Source of the DNA: an uncultured Clostridia bacterium
GTDB taxonomy: Bacteria; Bacillota; Clostridia; Lachnospirales; Cellulosilyticaceae
Assembly: GCA_937981575.1 (NCBI GenBank)
Contig: CALJNR010000073.1
Coordinates: 25,388 to 89,387, forward strand
DNA length: 64,000 nucleotides
Direction of reading: 5' to 3'
Below the pieces are notes generated by a model. The model was not told where the DNA came from and did no database searches. It saw nothing but the letters and a program-made list of their open reading frames with translations. This document shows, in pieces, positions 63,996-64,000 of the stretch; positions within the stretch are counted from its first letter, which is position 1; each line of letters starts with the position of its first letter. The position numbers were made by a program, and so were the translations under genes.

Positions 63996-64000
63996 TTTTA

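Overview
The window reads as a contiguous chromosomal segment of a low-GC, spore-forming, flagellated member of the Bacillota, class Clostridia. This rests on T-box and S-box (SAM-I) riboswitches, sporulation genes (spoIID, spoIIQ, spoIIID), a FliW/CsrA/flagellin module, strong AGGAGG-type ribosome sites, frequent TTG and GTG starts, and gene orders shared with Bacillus subtilis (ywmB-spoIID-spoIIQ-spoIIID-mbl-flhO-flhP and comFC-yvyF-flgM-flgN-flgK-flgL-fliW-csrA-hag). A place near Lachnospirales/Cellulosilyticum/Epulopiscium is only an impression; no 16S is present. I found no insertion sequence, phage, CRISPR array or tRNA.

Layout. 1-9.0 kb: 3'-truncated ileS (minus strand) with a T-box leader, a drug/metabolite permease, pncB, a PlsC-type acyltransferase, a FapA/DUF342 protein and a cardiolipin synthase. 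9.1-15.2 kb: a small membrane-anchored protein, then a tight set YihY - 3-methyladenine glycosylase - MetF - MetH reactivation-domain protein - MetH. 15.4-25.6 kb: a GGDEF protein, wecB, and the complete F1Fo ATP synthase operon (atpZ, atpI, B, E1, E2, F, H, A, G, D, C). The c-subunit genes predict a Na+-binding, mixed rotor: one double-hairpin subunit with a single carboxylate plus one ordinary subunit. 25.9-36.1 kb: mutY and two giant secreted FN3-rich proteins with degenerate SLH-like C-termini.

36.2-42.6 kb: YwmB, SpoIID, SpoIIQ, SpoIIID, Mbl, two FlgG-family rod proteins and a FlgJ-like rod-binding protein, with recognisable sigma-E and sigma-F type promoters. SpoIIQ has lost its LytM zinc ligands. 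42.6-47.2 kb: SAM riboswitch-metK, recD2, comF. 47.2-55.4 kb: late flagellar genes (yvyF, flgM, flgN, two flgK paralogues, flgL with a repeat-rich insertion, fliW, csrA, fliC), driven from sigma-28 promoters, with a CsrA-type hairpin in the flagellin leader. 55.4-61.3 kb: a visibly AT-rich flagellin-modification cassette (Maf - small helical protein - Maf - FliB methylase - PseB). 61.6-64 kb: sigma-28 promoter, flaG, fliD, fliS.

Together the genes describe a cell that probably couples ATP synthesis to sodium, sporulates, and builds a short flagellin that is likely glycosylated and lysine-methylated. Most genes are ordinary. The most interesting places are the c-ring genes, the giant FN3/SLH-like pair, the FlgL insertion, the dead SpoIIQ and the flagellin-modification cassette.
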